Assembly: GCA_902781245.1 (NCBI GenBank)
Contig: CACZIP010000119.1
Span: 1 to 6,536 of the forward strand
Length of the DNA stretch: 6,536 nucleotides
Origin: an uncultured Coriobacteriaceae bacterium
Lineage (GTDB): Bacteria; Actinomycetota; Coriobacteriia; Coriobacteriales; Eggerthellaceae
Reading direction: 5' to 3'
This document shows positions 1 through 5,801 of the stretch, in pieces (the stretch's first letter is position 1; each line of letters starts with the position of its first letter). The position numbers and the translations under genes are program-made. The notes under the pieces are model-generated. The model was not told where the DNA came from. It saw nothing but the letters and a program-made list of their open reading frames with translations, and made no database searches.

Positions 1-513
1 TACCTCGACATCAACGCAAAGTCACTTCCGAGCATCCTGCAGAATCCGAACGTTTCTTTCGAGCCAATCATGAAGACGACGTTCGGATTCGTCTGCCGCG
101 AGGACTCCCCGCTCGCACGCGAGACGGCTCTCCACCGAGTCGACGTCGCCAAGATGCCCATCGTCCTAAACTCCCACCGCGAGATGACGCAATTAGCTGA
201 ATGGCTGTTCCGCGACCATCCGCTCGACAACGTCCGCATGAGCGTGACAAGCCCACGCATGCTCCTCGAGTTTTTGCACGCATCGGACTACGAAGCGATT
301 GCAGCGTTTGACTCATTCGGATTCTTCGTCTCACAACTCGACGCCAACATGCCAACCGACGGCCTCAAGTTCGTGCCGCTCTCTACGCCGGAAGCCGTCT
401 CCCAGGTGGGCTTTTTGTATCCGCGACACAGGAAACTGTCGTTGCACGCACAACATTGCGTTGACCTGTTGAAGCGGTTTTTGGCTGAGAACTGTGGAGA
501 GTACTTCGAATGA
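1..513 (+). CDS. LysR-type transcriptional regulator, C-terminal part (5' end outside window)
   Basis: The reading frame is open from the first base and ends at a TGA at 511-513, giving about 170 visible residues. They resemble the second half of a LysR substrate-binding domain: an FGFVCREDSPLA segment like the 'HPLA' region of the family, then alternating helices and strands, ending in VGFLYPRHRKLSLHAQ and a last helix (CVDLLKRFLAEN) typical of the LysR C-terminus. The N-terminal winged helix-turn-helix lies outside the window, so the DNA-binding half is not seen. The gene converges on the molybdoenzyme operon, with its stop 75 bp from the ferredoxin stop. LysR proteins often sit beside molybdoenzyme genes in Eggerthellaceae, so it could control that operon, but LysR targets are more often divergent and its target may lie to the left. 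An ATG at 70 is internal, not the true start. Assignment to LysR rests on sequence feel without a search. Confidence 0.75.
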   Translation, partial: YLDINAKSLPSILQNPNVSFEPIMKTTFGFVCREDSPLARETALHRVDVAKMPIVLNSHREMTQLAEWLFRDHPLDNVRMSVTSPRMLLEFLHASDYEAIAAFDSFGFFVSQLDANMPTDGLKFVPLSTPEAVSQVGFLYPRHRKLSLHAQHCVDLLKRFLAENCGEYFE

Positions 514-542
514 ACAGGGGGCAAACTCGGCGTTCATGCACC

Positions 543-570
543 AAAAAGGGGCTGCATATGCAGCCCCTTC
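543..570 (-). terminator. Rho-independent terminator of the molybdoenzyme operon
   Basis: Positions 546-569 are a perfect 24-bp palindrome (AAGGGGCTGCAT then its complement). Read on the minus strand it is a GC-rich hairpin with a roughly 10-bp stem and a 4-nt loop, followed directly by a run of five T (complement of 543-547). It begins about 18 nt past the ferredoxin stop at 588. On the plus strand the stem is followed by only two T, so it would stop LysR transcription less well, though the hairpin may serve both convergent units. Confidence 0.85.
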
Positions 571-587
571 GATAGCTCGTCAAACCA

Positions 588-1082
588 CTAGATGATCTCG
601 CGATCCGGGCTTGCATAGATGACGCCATCCTTGCCGTGCTCCCATTCGGGCAGCTGGTAGATGCGGGCTCCGCGCTGTCGCGCCGCCTCGATCTTTTCGG
701 CTGCGTCGGCACCATAGTACAGCGCCTTGTTCGGGCAGTTCTTCACACAATACGGCAGCTCGCCGGCCTCGGTGCGAGGCTTGCACTTGATGCAGTGGTG
801 CGTGTAGTACGGCATCCACGACATGCGCAGGTCAGGCCATGTGCCTGACGGGCGGTCGATGCCCTCGCCGCTGCCCAATGTGCGCACGTTTACGAAATAA
901 CGTCCATCGGGCAAGCCGTTGCCGGTCATGCACGACAGCGAACAGGTCCAACAACCGGTGCAACGCAGCAAGTCTACGAAGATCACGTCGTCCGGGATTT
1001 CGGTCTTGGCAGGCGAATGCGCCCAGATGTTGTTCTCAGGGTCTCTCTTGGCCATGGGGCCCTTCATTGCTTTCTCAGTCAT
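588..1082 (-). CDS. 4Fe-4S dicluster electron-transfer subunit of a molybdopterin oxidoreductase
   Basis: A 164-residue ferredoxin-like protein of the DmsB/NrfC type that should pass electrons to or from the catalytic subunit encoded just upstream. Two cysteine groups are visible: C41-x2-C44-x2-C47-x3-C51 and C97-x2-C100-x11-C112-x3-C116 followed by Pro. These eight cysteines, the only ones in the protein, fit two [4Fe-4S] clusters; DmsB-type subunits usually carry sixteen cysteines for four clusters. No signal peptide or membrane segment is seen, so it should be cytoplasmic. The ATG at 1082 is chosen because GAGGGGGAAG lies 6 nt before it; Met6 and Met10 lack such a site. It starts 15 bp after the stop of the catalytic gene, so the two are co-transcribed. 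No NrfD/DmsC-type anchor gene follows; a terminator does. Other possibilities are the small subunit of a pyrogallol hydroxytransferase-like or catechol dehydroxylase-like enzyme. Confidence 0.9.
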   Translation of the reverse strand: MTEKAMKGPMAKRDPENNIWAHSPAKTEIPDDVIFVDLLRCTGCWTCSLSCMTGNGLPDGRYFVNVRTLGSGEGIDRPSGTWPDLRMSWMPYYTHHCIKCKPRTEAGELPYCVKNCPNKALYYGADAAEKIEAARQRGARIYQLPEWEHGKDGVIYASPDREII

Positions 1083-1097
1083 GATCGCTTCCCCCTC

Positions 1098-3512
1098 TTA
1101 AGCCTCGAGCTTGCGGATATCGCACGCGCAGTCCCAAATGGTATCCCACGCACCAGCCATCGCCGAGTACGTGCCACCGCCCAGGATGTAGCCGACCGCG
1201 CCGTCTTCCTGCGTGCACTGGTACCAGTACTGGGCCGCCTCATCGAGCGTGTCGTTGTCGCCGAGCGGAACGAGCAGCTCGGAGTACATACCGCTCTCCT
1301 CGCCCTCATGCTTTTCGAACTGGCGTTTGCGCCAGCCGAACCACACTTGGATGGTTCCCGGCGGTATCGCCTGATCCAAGCGCATCTCGATAATCACGTG
1401 GCCGCGCTCGTTGTAGACCTCGCACTTGTCGCCGTCGACAATGCCTTCAGCACGCGCGTCAACTGGGTTGATGCGGCCGGTGGGCTTGCCGCCCGACAGT
1501 TCGGTCATGACCGGGTCATCGGTGAAAATCGACTGCATGAAGAAGCGCTGACGGCCGCTGAAGAACTGGTACTTGTGCTTGGCGGTGCCGTTTGCAAGTC
1601 GTGTGGTCGTGGGAACCTCGTAGGGCTCGTGGTAGGTCGCCATGGGCAACCCAACGTTGTTCAATCGCTCGGAGTAGAACTCCATGTGGCCGGTCTGCGT
1701 GGGGAACTTCATTCCGAAGAACGGGTCCCACGGGATAGGCGGCACAGCCGCGCGGATGATCTTCTCCTCAGCCAGACGCTCGTATGTCAGCGGCGGGTCG
1801 ATGTTGGCCAGGAACGGCTGCGGCGAGTTCAGGCGCATGCGGATCCAGTCTGCAGCCATCATGGGCGCGCCGTCTTCCTTCTTGAAGTACTCGCCCAGCC
1901 CGATGCGCTCTGCAATGCCACCGTAGATGAACGACGGGTCCTTGCATTCGCCGCGCGGCTCGACGGCAGGCTGCTGCAGCACGACATGGTTGTATTGTGC
2001 AGCGGCGATGAGCTCTTCGCGCTCGAAGGGCATCGCGGCGGGCAGCACGTAGTCGGAGTATTCGCCCGTATCGGTCATCCACACATCGACGTCGATGATG
2101 AGCTCCATGTTGGGGAACGTGTCCTCTATCCAGCGGCTGCGGTTCGGGCAGTTGTGCACGGGATTGCCCGCAACCTTGATGAAGGCCTTGTACTTGCCCT
2201 CCTTGGCATCCTCGAAGAAGTCGCCGTTTTTCACGAACACGGTCTTGTCGGCTTCCTTGCCATTCGGATAGATGATGGAAGGATTGTTGAAACCGAGCGG
2301 CCAACCGCACGGTTGAATCTCACTCGTCACACCACCCGCCGGATGGCCGAGATTGCCCGTGAGCATGCCGAGTAGGTAGAAAGCACGGTATGCGTCGCCC
2401 TGATTCTGATAGCGAATACCCAAAGCGCCCACGATGAATGCCGGACGATGCGCCGAATACTCTTCAGCGAGTTTGACAGCGTCGGCTGCGGGAACGCCCG
2501 TGATGGCCTCCTGGTACTCAGGCGTGTACGTGGCCAGATGCTCGCGCAGCATCTGGAACGCTGGCTTGTAGGTGCGTCCGTCGAGCTCGTAGGTTCCGTC
2601 GAATGCGGGCGTACCTTCGTATTCCTCGGCACCCTTTTCAGTCGGCTTCATTTCGCCGGCTTCCTCGTCCCAGTAGTAGAACCAGCCCTCATTCTCGGCG
2701 AACTTGCCGGTTTCTACATCGACGAGCAGCGGAGCGACCGTGTACTTCGTCATGAATGCGCGATCGTATTCCTCGCGCTCGACGATCTGACGCGCCATGC
2801 AGAGCGCCAGCGCCGTATCGGAACCCGGTTTGACCGGAATGAACCAGTCGGCATAGCCAGCCGACGCATCGAACAGCAGACCCACGTCGACGATCTTGGC
2901 GCCACGCGATTTGGCCTCGACGATGTGCTTGGCCACGCGCTGCTGGTTTTCGACGGGGTTGCCGCCCCAGATGATCAGGTAGGTCGTCGCGTCGAATTTG
3001 ACGGGGTCGATCATCATGTACTTGTAGAAATCACCCAGGTCGAAGTACGACGCATAGTACGGTCCGTTGTCCAAACCGTAGGCGTTGAGTGGGTCGGTGC
3101 CTCCCCACAAACCGCACAGGCGGTTGCCAAGCAAGGTGTCGAGGCCCTGCGATGGCGGAAGCGACGTGGTGATGTTCCAGAACGTGACCGTTTCCGGACC
3201 GTACTTTTCGCGCAACTCGAACAGCTTGGCGCCGATTTCCTCGAACGCCTGATCCCAGCTTATGCGCTCCCACTTGCCCTCGCCGCGCTCGCCAGCGCGC
3301 TTGAGCGGATAGAGCAGACGGTCCTCGGCGTACACTTGACGCCACGAGGCAATGCCCTTTTGACAACAATGCCCCTCTCCCGCCTCTGCTCCCGTGTAGT
3401 CCACGGCTTCGGTGCGCACGATCTTGCCGTCCTTCACGACGGTTTTGATGGCACAGAACTCGTGGTCACCCCATCCGGGACAAGCCGTGCATACCCATTT
3501 CTCCTCAGACAT
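1098..3512 (-). CDS. Molybdopterin oxidoreductase, catalytic subunit (DMSO reductase superfamily, probably soluble)
   Basis: An 804-residue protein with the full domain order of the DMSO reductase superfamily. An N-terminal iron-sulfur segment (residues 6-60) has C8, C11, C20 and C50, the last in the usual C-Q-K-G context. The molybdopterin oxidoreductase core (about 60-560) holds WERISWDQAF (81-90), IIWGGNP (180-186), the FIPVKPGSDTALAL segment near 224-237, and LPAAMPFEREE (490-500). The dinucleotide-binding C-terminal domain (about 645-770) holds FSGRQRFFMQ and INPVDARAEGI. There is no twin-arginine leader, so it is predicted to act in the cytoplasm with the small 4Fe-4S subunit. The ATG at 3512 is preferred over in-frame codons up to 3623 because GAAGGGGG lies 5 nt before it. 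The substrate cannot be read from sequence. Gene layout recalls the soluble members of the family (pyrogallol-phloroglucinol transhydroxylase, acetylene hydratase, gut catechol dehydroxylases); which, if any, is undecided. Confidence 0.92.
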   Translation of the reverse strand: MSEEKWVCTACPGWGDHEFCAIKTVVKDGKIVRTEAVDYTGAEAGEGHCCQKGIASWRQVYAEDRLLYPLKRAGERGEGKWERISWDQAFEEIGAKLFELREKYGPETVTFWNITTSLPPSQGLDTLLGNRLCGLWGGTDPLNAYGLDNGPYYASYFDLGDFYKYMMIDPVKFDATTYLIIWGGNPVENQQRVAKHIVEAKSRGAKIVDVGLLFDASAGYADWFIPVKPGSDTALALCMARQIVEREEYDRAFMTKYTVAPLLVDVETGKFAENEGWFYYWDEEAGEMKPTEKGAEEYEGTPAFDGTYELDGRTYKPAFQMLREHLATYTPEYQEAITGVPAADAVKLAEEYSAHRPAFIVGALGIRYQNQGDAYRAFYLLGMLTGNLGHPAGGVTSEIQPCGWPLGFNNPSIIYPNGKEADKTVFVKNGDFFEDAKEGKYKAFIKVAGNPVHNCPNRSRWIEDTFPNMELIIDVDVWMTDTGEYSDYVLPAAMPFEREELIAAAQYNHVVLQQPAVEPRGECKDPSFIYGGIAERIGLGEYFKKEDGAPMMAADWIRMRLNSPQPFLANIDPPLTYERLAEEKIIRAAVPPIPWDPFFGMKFPTQTGHMEFYSERLNNVGLPMATYHEPYEVPTTTRLANGTAKHKYQFFSGRQRFFMQSIFTDDPVMTELSGGKPTGRINPVDARAEGIVDGDKCEVYNERGHVIIEMRLDQAIPPGTIQVWFGWRKRQFEKHEGEESGMYSELLVPLGDNDTLDEAAQYWYQCTQEDGAVGYILGGGTYSAMAGAWDTIWDCACDIRKLEA

Positions 3513-3517
3513 GGAAT

Positions 3518-3537
3518 CCCCCTTCTCGCGCTGAGAA
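3518..3537 (-). promoter_or_regulatory. Shine-Dalgarno site of the molybdoenzyme gene with an adjoining small hairpin
   Basis: On the minus strand GAAGGGGG (3525 to 3518) lies 5 nt before the ATG at 3512 and decides the start. Just upstream, TTCTC and GAGAA (3537-3533 and 3527-3523 read on the minus strand) can pair in a 5-bp stem that abuts and partly covers the site. The ribosome site is well supported; any effect of the hairpin is speculation. Confidence 0.6.
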
Positions 3538-3552
3538 CACGCACGCAAACTG

Positions 3553-3562
3553 AACGCGCGTT
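3553..3562. repeat. 10-bp palindrome AACGCGCGTT in the operon leader
   Basis: A perfect self-complementary decamer lying about 12 bp downstream of the predicted -10 box of the molybdoenzyme promoter, so close to the likely transcript start. That position suits a repressor site, but CG-rich palindromes of this size also arise by chance. Confidence 0.3.
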
Positions 3563-3573
3563 GCGTTGTGTCA

Positions 3574-3579
3574 ATTGTA
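3574..3579 (-). promoter_or_regulatory. Candidate -10 box (TACAAT) of the molybdoenzyme operon
   Basis: TACAAT on the minus strand matches five of six consensus positions and would start transcription near 3567, about 55 nt before the ATG. No convincing -35 box exists at 16-19 bp spacing (GTCCCC at 17 bp). A weak -35 would fit a promoter needing an activator, and an inverted repeat (3589-3624) covers that spot. Confidence 0.4.
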
Positions 3580-3588
3580 GGACATATG

Positions 3589-3624
3589 GATGAACGGGGG
3601 ACGGAGGAGTGTTCACCGTTCATC
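3589..3624. promoter_or_regulatory. Inverted repeat GATGAACGG-N18-CCGTTCATC, candidate operator
   Basis: Perfect 9-bp arms at 3589-3597 and 3616-3624, 18 bp apart, centred near -40 of the predicted operon promoter and spanning its missing -35 box. The core ATGAACGG recurs at 3699-3706 before the divergent regulator gene. Arm centres are 27 bp apart, under three helical turns. The repeat is seen directly; its role as a binding site is inferred. Confidence 0.45.
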
Positions 3625-3656
3625 TACGTTCGTTTTCTGCGATCAATTCAAGAATG

Positions 3657-3692
3657 TTTGATAAAAGCAACGGTCTTGACGCTTTTATCCAA
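3657..3692. repeat. Inverted repeat with 12-bp arms (TTTGATAAAAGC / GCTTTTATCCAA)
   Basis: Arms at 3657-3668 and 3681-3692 match in 11 of 12 positions, with an uninterrupted 9-bp core, and are 12 bp apart. It lies 36-71 bp upstream of the XRE regulator start and has no T-run, so it is not a terminator. A protein-binding site for the adjacent regulator is the simplest reading. Confidence 0.45.
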
Positions 3693-3714
3693 CAAGACAT
3701 GAACGGCATCCTTC

Positions 3715-3720
3715 TAGTAT
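3715..3720 (+). promoter_or_regulatory. Candidate -10 box (TAGTAT) of the XRE regulator gene
   Basis: TAGTAT lies 7 nt before the GTG start at 3728, which would place the transcript start at or next to the start codon. No -35 box is apparent at usual spacing, but a copy of ATGAACGG lies 8 bp upstream (3699-3706). The call is weak because four of six positions match the consensus. Confidence 0.3.
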
Positions 3721-3727
3721 TCGAAGC

Positions 3728-4045
3728 GTGTCTGCTAGCGAAGGAAATACACTCATTCGATCCGCGATCGGGGCTCGCGTGTGCGCACTGCGCACACAAA
3801 GCGGCCAGAGCCAAGATGAGCTTGCCCAGATGGTTGACATCAACCGATCGCATCTGAGTAGAGTTGAAAAAGGGAAAGTCAACGTTTCGCTTGACTACCT
3901 TATAAAGATTGCCAATGGCTACGACGTTCCCCTCACGTTCTTCTTTGCCGGCATGGAAAATGACCCGCCTCGCAAATTGACGAAGCAGGCCATCGAGTAT
4001 GCCTCAGTGAAAATGACACCCCATCAAAGCAAAGACGAGCTCTAG
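3728..4045 (+). CDS. XRE-family helix-turn-helix transcriptional regulator
   Basis: A 105-residue Cro/C1-type DNA-binding protein. The HTH domain spans about residues 13-70: IGARVCALRTQSGQSQDELAQ as the first helices, then the recognition helix around NRSHLSRVEKG (39-49), then a closing helix and the VPLTFFFAG end common in this family. The remaining 30 residues are polar, with no recognisable ligand or dimer domain. The start is GTG at 3728: the frame is closed by a TGA at 3677-3679 and no other start codon lies between. No good Shine-Dalgarno site precedes it, so translation may be leaderless. It is divergent from the molybdoenzyme operon across a repeat-rich 215-bp region, which makes it a likely regulator of that operon, of itself, or both. 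Its DNA and upstream region look more AT-rich than the neighbours, hinting at a separate origin. Confidence 0.88.
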   Translation: MSASEGNTLIRSAIGARVCALRTQSGQSQDELAQMVDINRSHLSRVEKGKVNVSLDYLIKIANGYDVPLTFFFAGMENDPPRKLTKQAIEYASVKMTPHQSKDEL

Positions 4046-4066
4046 CTGGGAATTGACCAACTCCAC

Positions 4067-4762
4067 TTAGTCGACAGGCCCGAAACTGGTTATTGGCCAG
4101 ACTTTGAAGAGCACCTTGCCGATTACCTGATCGGTCACGACAAAATCCTCAGCATTTGCAAGCCCACTGATGGTGACATCTTCGGCGTCTCCGAAAACGT
4201 AGTAGCTGTCAGGTGGCACTTGACGAGTAATCTTGACCTTGTTGCTCGACTGAGAGGCGCCAGTGGATGACGAGTTGCCAAGAGATGCTTCGGTTACGAA
4301 CAACGTACCGTCGTTCATGATGTTGACCCAACTGCCCGGTTCCGCGGCAACGCGACCGAACGCAACGCCATCGCCATCGCGATATGCAAACACATCGCCC
4401 CTCGACAAGCTCGCATCCTTGCTCGACACAACGAGTTGACCGTTGCGGAGCGTCGGCGCCATCGTATCCGAATTGACTTGGTTGACCGAGCAGAACACTG
4501 CAACGGCAACTGCGGCAGCGGCTATAAGCGCAACCAAGACGCCGAGCACGATGCCCAAGCGCTTTAACGCGCGGCTGCGTTTCGAGCGTTTCAGCTCGTT
4601 GCGCAAGTCAACCGTCGTAAAGCCCTCTTCGACATGGCGACGAGCTTCGTCCGCTGCACCAGCGATTTGCTCGCGCATACCTGCAGGAGCCGCTGCCAAG
4701 GATCCCGTCCAATTTGGGGGTGTCTGAAGCTCGATTGTGGGCGTCGCTTGCGAATCAGCCAT
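4067..4762 (-). CDS. Signal peptidase I-like (S26) membrane protein, probably catalytically inactive
   Basis: A 231-residue protein with a polar cytoplasmic N-terminus (1-68, ending in a KRSKRSRALKR basic patch), one membrane segment (about 69-93), and an outer S26-type domain. The family box around the nucleophile is kept as DTMAPTLRNGQ (99-109), but the usual Ser before Met is Thr100. The general base, normally Lys in bacterial or His in ER-type enzymes in a '(K/H)RV' context, is Gly136 in FGRVAAEPG. The late 'GD' box survives as VFGDAED (189-195). Fold signals are thus present while both catalytic positions are changed, so protease activity is unlikely. The ATG at 4762 follows the stop of the coiled-coil gene by 2 bp, with GAGAGG 8 nt before it inside that gene's end, so translation is probably coupled. 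It may act as an anchor or sensor. It converges with the XRE gene, 21 bp apart, with no clear terminator between. Confidence 0.75.
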   Translation of the reverse strand: MADSQATPTIELQTPPNWTGSLAAAPAGMREQIAGAADEARRHVEEGFTTVDLRNELKRSKRSRALKRLGIVLGVLVALIAAAAVAVAVFCSVNQVNSDTMAPTLRNGQLVVSSKDASLSRGDVFAYRDGDGVAFGRVAAEPGSWVNIMNDGTLFVTEASLGNSSSTGASQSSNKVKITRQVPPDSYYVFGDAEDVTISGLANAEDFVVTDQVIGKVLFKVWPITSFGPVD

Positions 4763-4764
4763 TA

Positions 4765-5658
4765 CTAAAGCCTCTCGCGATTTGAGCTGCGCACGTGACG
4801 CGCGCGCGTCGCAATCTCGGCTGTCGTCGAAGGAGACTTGGTTGTTTCAGCCTGACGCGCGGAAACCTGTTGCTGCGCAGACGGCCCAGAAGGGCTCTCT
4901 TTTGCAACCTCATCGCGAGGCGCTTGATCTTTTTGCTCTTCAGCGCCTTGTTGCTCGGGCAGCGTTGACGCCGCCTTTTGCTGGGCAGCCCCCAGTATCG
5001 CTTCGGCCTGGCGATTCGCCCGCGAAACAATGGTGTGCGATTTGCGATTGGCATCGGCGATTATCGCATCCGCGCGCGCCTGGGCGTCATCGATAATTGC
5101 TTTGGACTGGGCGTTCGCACGTGCAAGAATGCGATCGGACATCGCCTTTGCTTCTTGGACCGCATCGGCTTTGAGCTTGTCGAGGTACTGCTGATCTGCT
5201 GCAACGGGCTGCTGCACCACGGGAATCTGCTGCTCGAGTTGTTGAGGCTGTTGGGCTTGCGACGACACCCGCTGTACGGACTGCGCCTGAGATGCAGGTT
5301 GAGCCCGTTGGGCGGGTTGGATTTGCGGCGATGGCAGCGATTGGGCATCCACACGAGCCTTGGGCTTCCCGGCGGCTGCTCCGGCAGAGGCCGTACGTGC
5401 CGCAACTTGATCGCGCATGCGCTTGATTTCCCGCAAATACTCGTCCGCTGCATTTTGAGCCGACTCGAAATAGCCGTTCGCTTGCAAAGCCGCCTCAGCA
5501 ATTGAGCCGACTTTCATAGAGGTTGCTGCGGGCGGCCGTTCAGCCGCACGCTTCCGCAACTCGGTGTTCTCTGCGAAGAGCGCATCGCGATCCTCGGACA
5601 GTTGCACCATGAGCTGTAGCAATTGAACTCTGTTGAGCTTCTTGAGGTTATTATCCAT
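4765..5658 (-). CDS. Coiled-coil protein with 11-residue repeats (DivIVA-like features), function unknown
   Basis: A 297-residue soluble protein. An N-terminal segment (1-40) starts MDNNLKKLNRVQLLQL and forms a short coiled coil; a region around GSIAEAALQANGYFESAQ (51-68) and the helix after it resemble parts of DivIVA-type and similar scaffold proteins. A Gln/Pro/Ala-rich linker follows (about 105-155), then a long helix (157-231) whose residues 177-231 form five 11-residue units with a hydrophobic pair at the start and Ala at position 5. The tail (232-297) is polar and probably disordered. No enzyme motif is seen. The ATG at 5658 is preferred to a TTG at 5694 because the conserved-looking sequence starts there and the predicted transcript would begin near 5702; its ribosome site (GAAGAAG, 12 nt away) is weak. 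It is coupled to the signal-peptidase-like gene, so the two products probably work together, perhaps with this one at the inner membrane face. Confidence 0.7.
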   Translation of the reverse strand: MDNNLKKLNRVQLLQLMVQLSEDRDALFAENTELRKRAAERPPAATSMKVGSIAEAALQANGYFESAQNAADEYLREIKRMRDQVAARTASAGAAAGKPKARVDAQSLPSPQIQPAQRAQPASQAQSVQRVSSQAQQPQQLEQQIPVVQQPVAADQQYLDKLKADAVQEAKAMSDRILARANAQSKAIIDDAQARADAIIADANRKSHTIVSRANRQAEAILGAAQQKAASTLPEQQGAEEQKDQAPRDEVAKESPSGPSAQQQVSARQAETTKSPSTTAEIATRARHVRSSNRERL

Positions 5659-5708
5659 AAGGCTGCATTTCTTCTTCGTGGTATGGATAAACAAATTAGT
5701 CCACGTTG

Positions 5709-5737
5709 ATTATCAGGCAAAGCGTAGCTAAAAACAA
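5709..5737 (-). promoter_or_regulatory. Promoter of the coiled-coil / signal-peptidase-like gene pair
   Basis: On the minus strand TTGTTT (5737-5732) and GATAAT (5714-5709) are separated by exactly 17 bp, matching a primary sigma factor promoter (5 of 6 at -10, TTG kept at -35). Transcription would start near 5702, leaving a leader of about 45 nt before the ATG at 5658. It lies in the 143-bp gap after the HAD gene, in which I see no clear terminator. Confidence 0.6.
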
Positions 5738-5801
5738 GTGAAAAGTGTGTCGTTTCCTGCGTCTTTTCGGTTATGGCAGGGCTTCGGTCGAATGTGTTCC
5801 G

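Noticed and set aside
510..537. ATGAAC and GTTCAT around the LysR stop as a further copy of the intergenic motif
   Set aside because: Only six bases match, part overlaps coding sequence, and it lies next to a terminator rather than a promoter.
1017..2375. Long open frame on the plus strand (452 codons) opposite the molybdoenzyme gene
   Set aside because: It is an antisense shadow of a clear superfamily gene; its translation is Arg/Val/Leu/His-rich without recognisable domains and has no ribosome site.
2448..3593. Second long plus-strand open frame (381 codons) opposite the same gene
   Set aside because: Same reason: it mirrors the codon bias of the real gene and shows no family motifs.
3513..3623. 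N-terminal extension of the molybdoenzyme by 37 residues, possibly a Tat leader
   Set aside because: The extension has no twin-arginine motif or hydrophobic stretch, spans the predicted promoter, and the downstream ATG has a strong ribosome site.
3609..3857. Plus-strand open frame overlapping the XRE gene start
   Set aside because: It crosses the promoter repeats and overlaps the XRE frame; no domain is recognisable.
4049..4064. Imperfect palindrome GGAATTG-AC-CAACTCC between the convergent XRE and signal-peptidase-like genes
   Set aside because: One mismatch, a loop too small for a good hairpin and no T-run, so it is not supported as a terminator.
4978..5505. Plus-strand open frame opposite the coiled-coil gene
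   Set aside because: Antisense shadow of repetitive Ala/Gln-rich coding sequence; no ribosome site or domain.
5659..5694. Upstream TTG start adding 12 residues to the coiled-coil protein
   Set aside because: It lies about 8 nt from the predicted transcript start, lacks a ribosome site, and the typical-looking protein start is the ATG at 5658.
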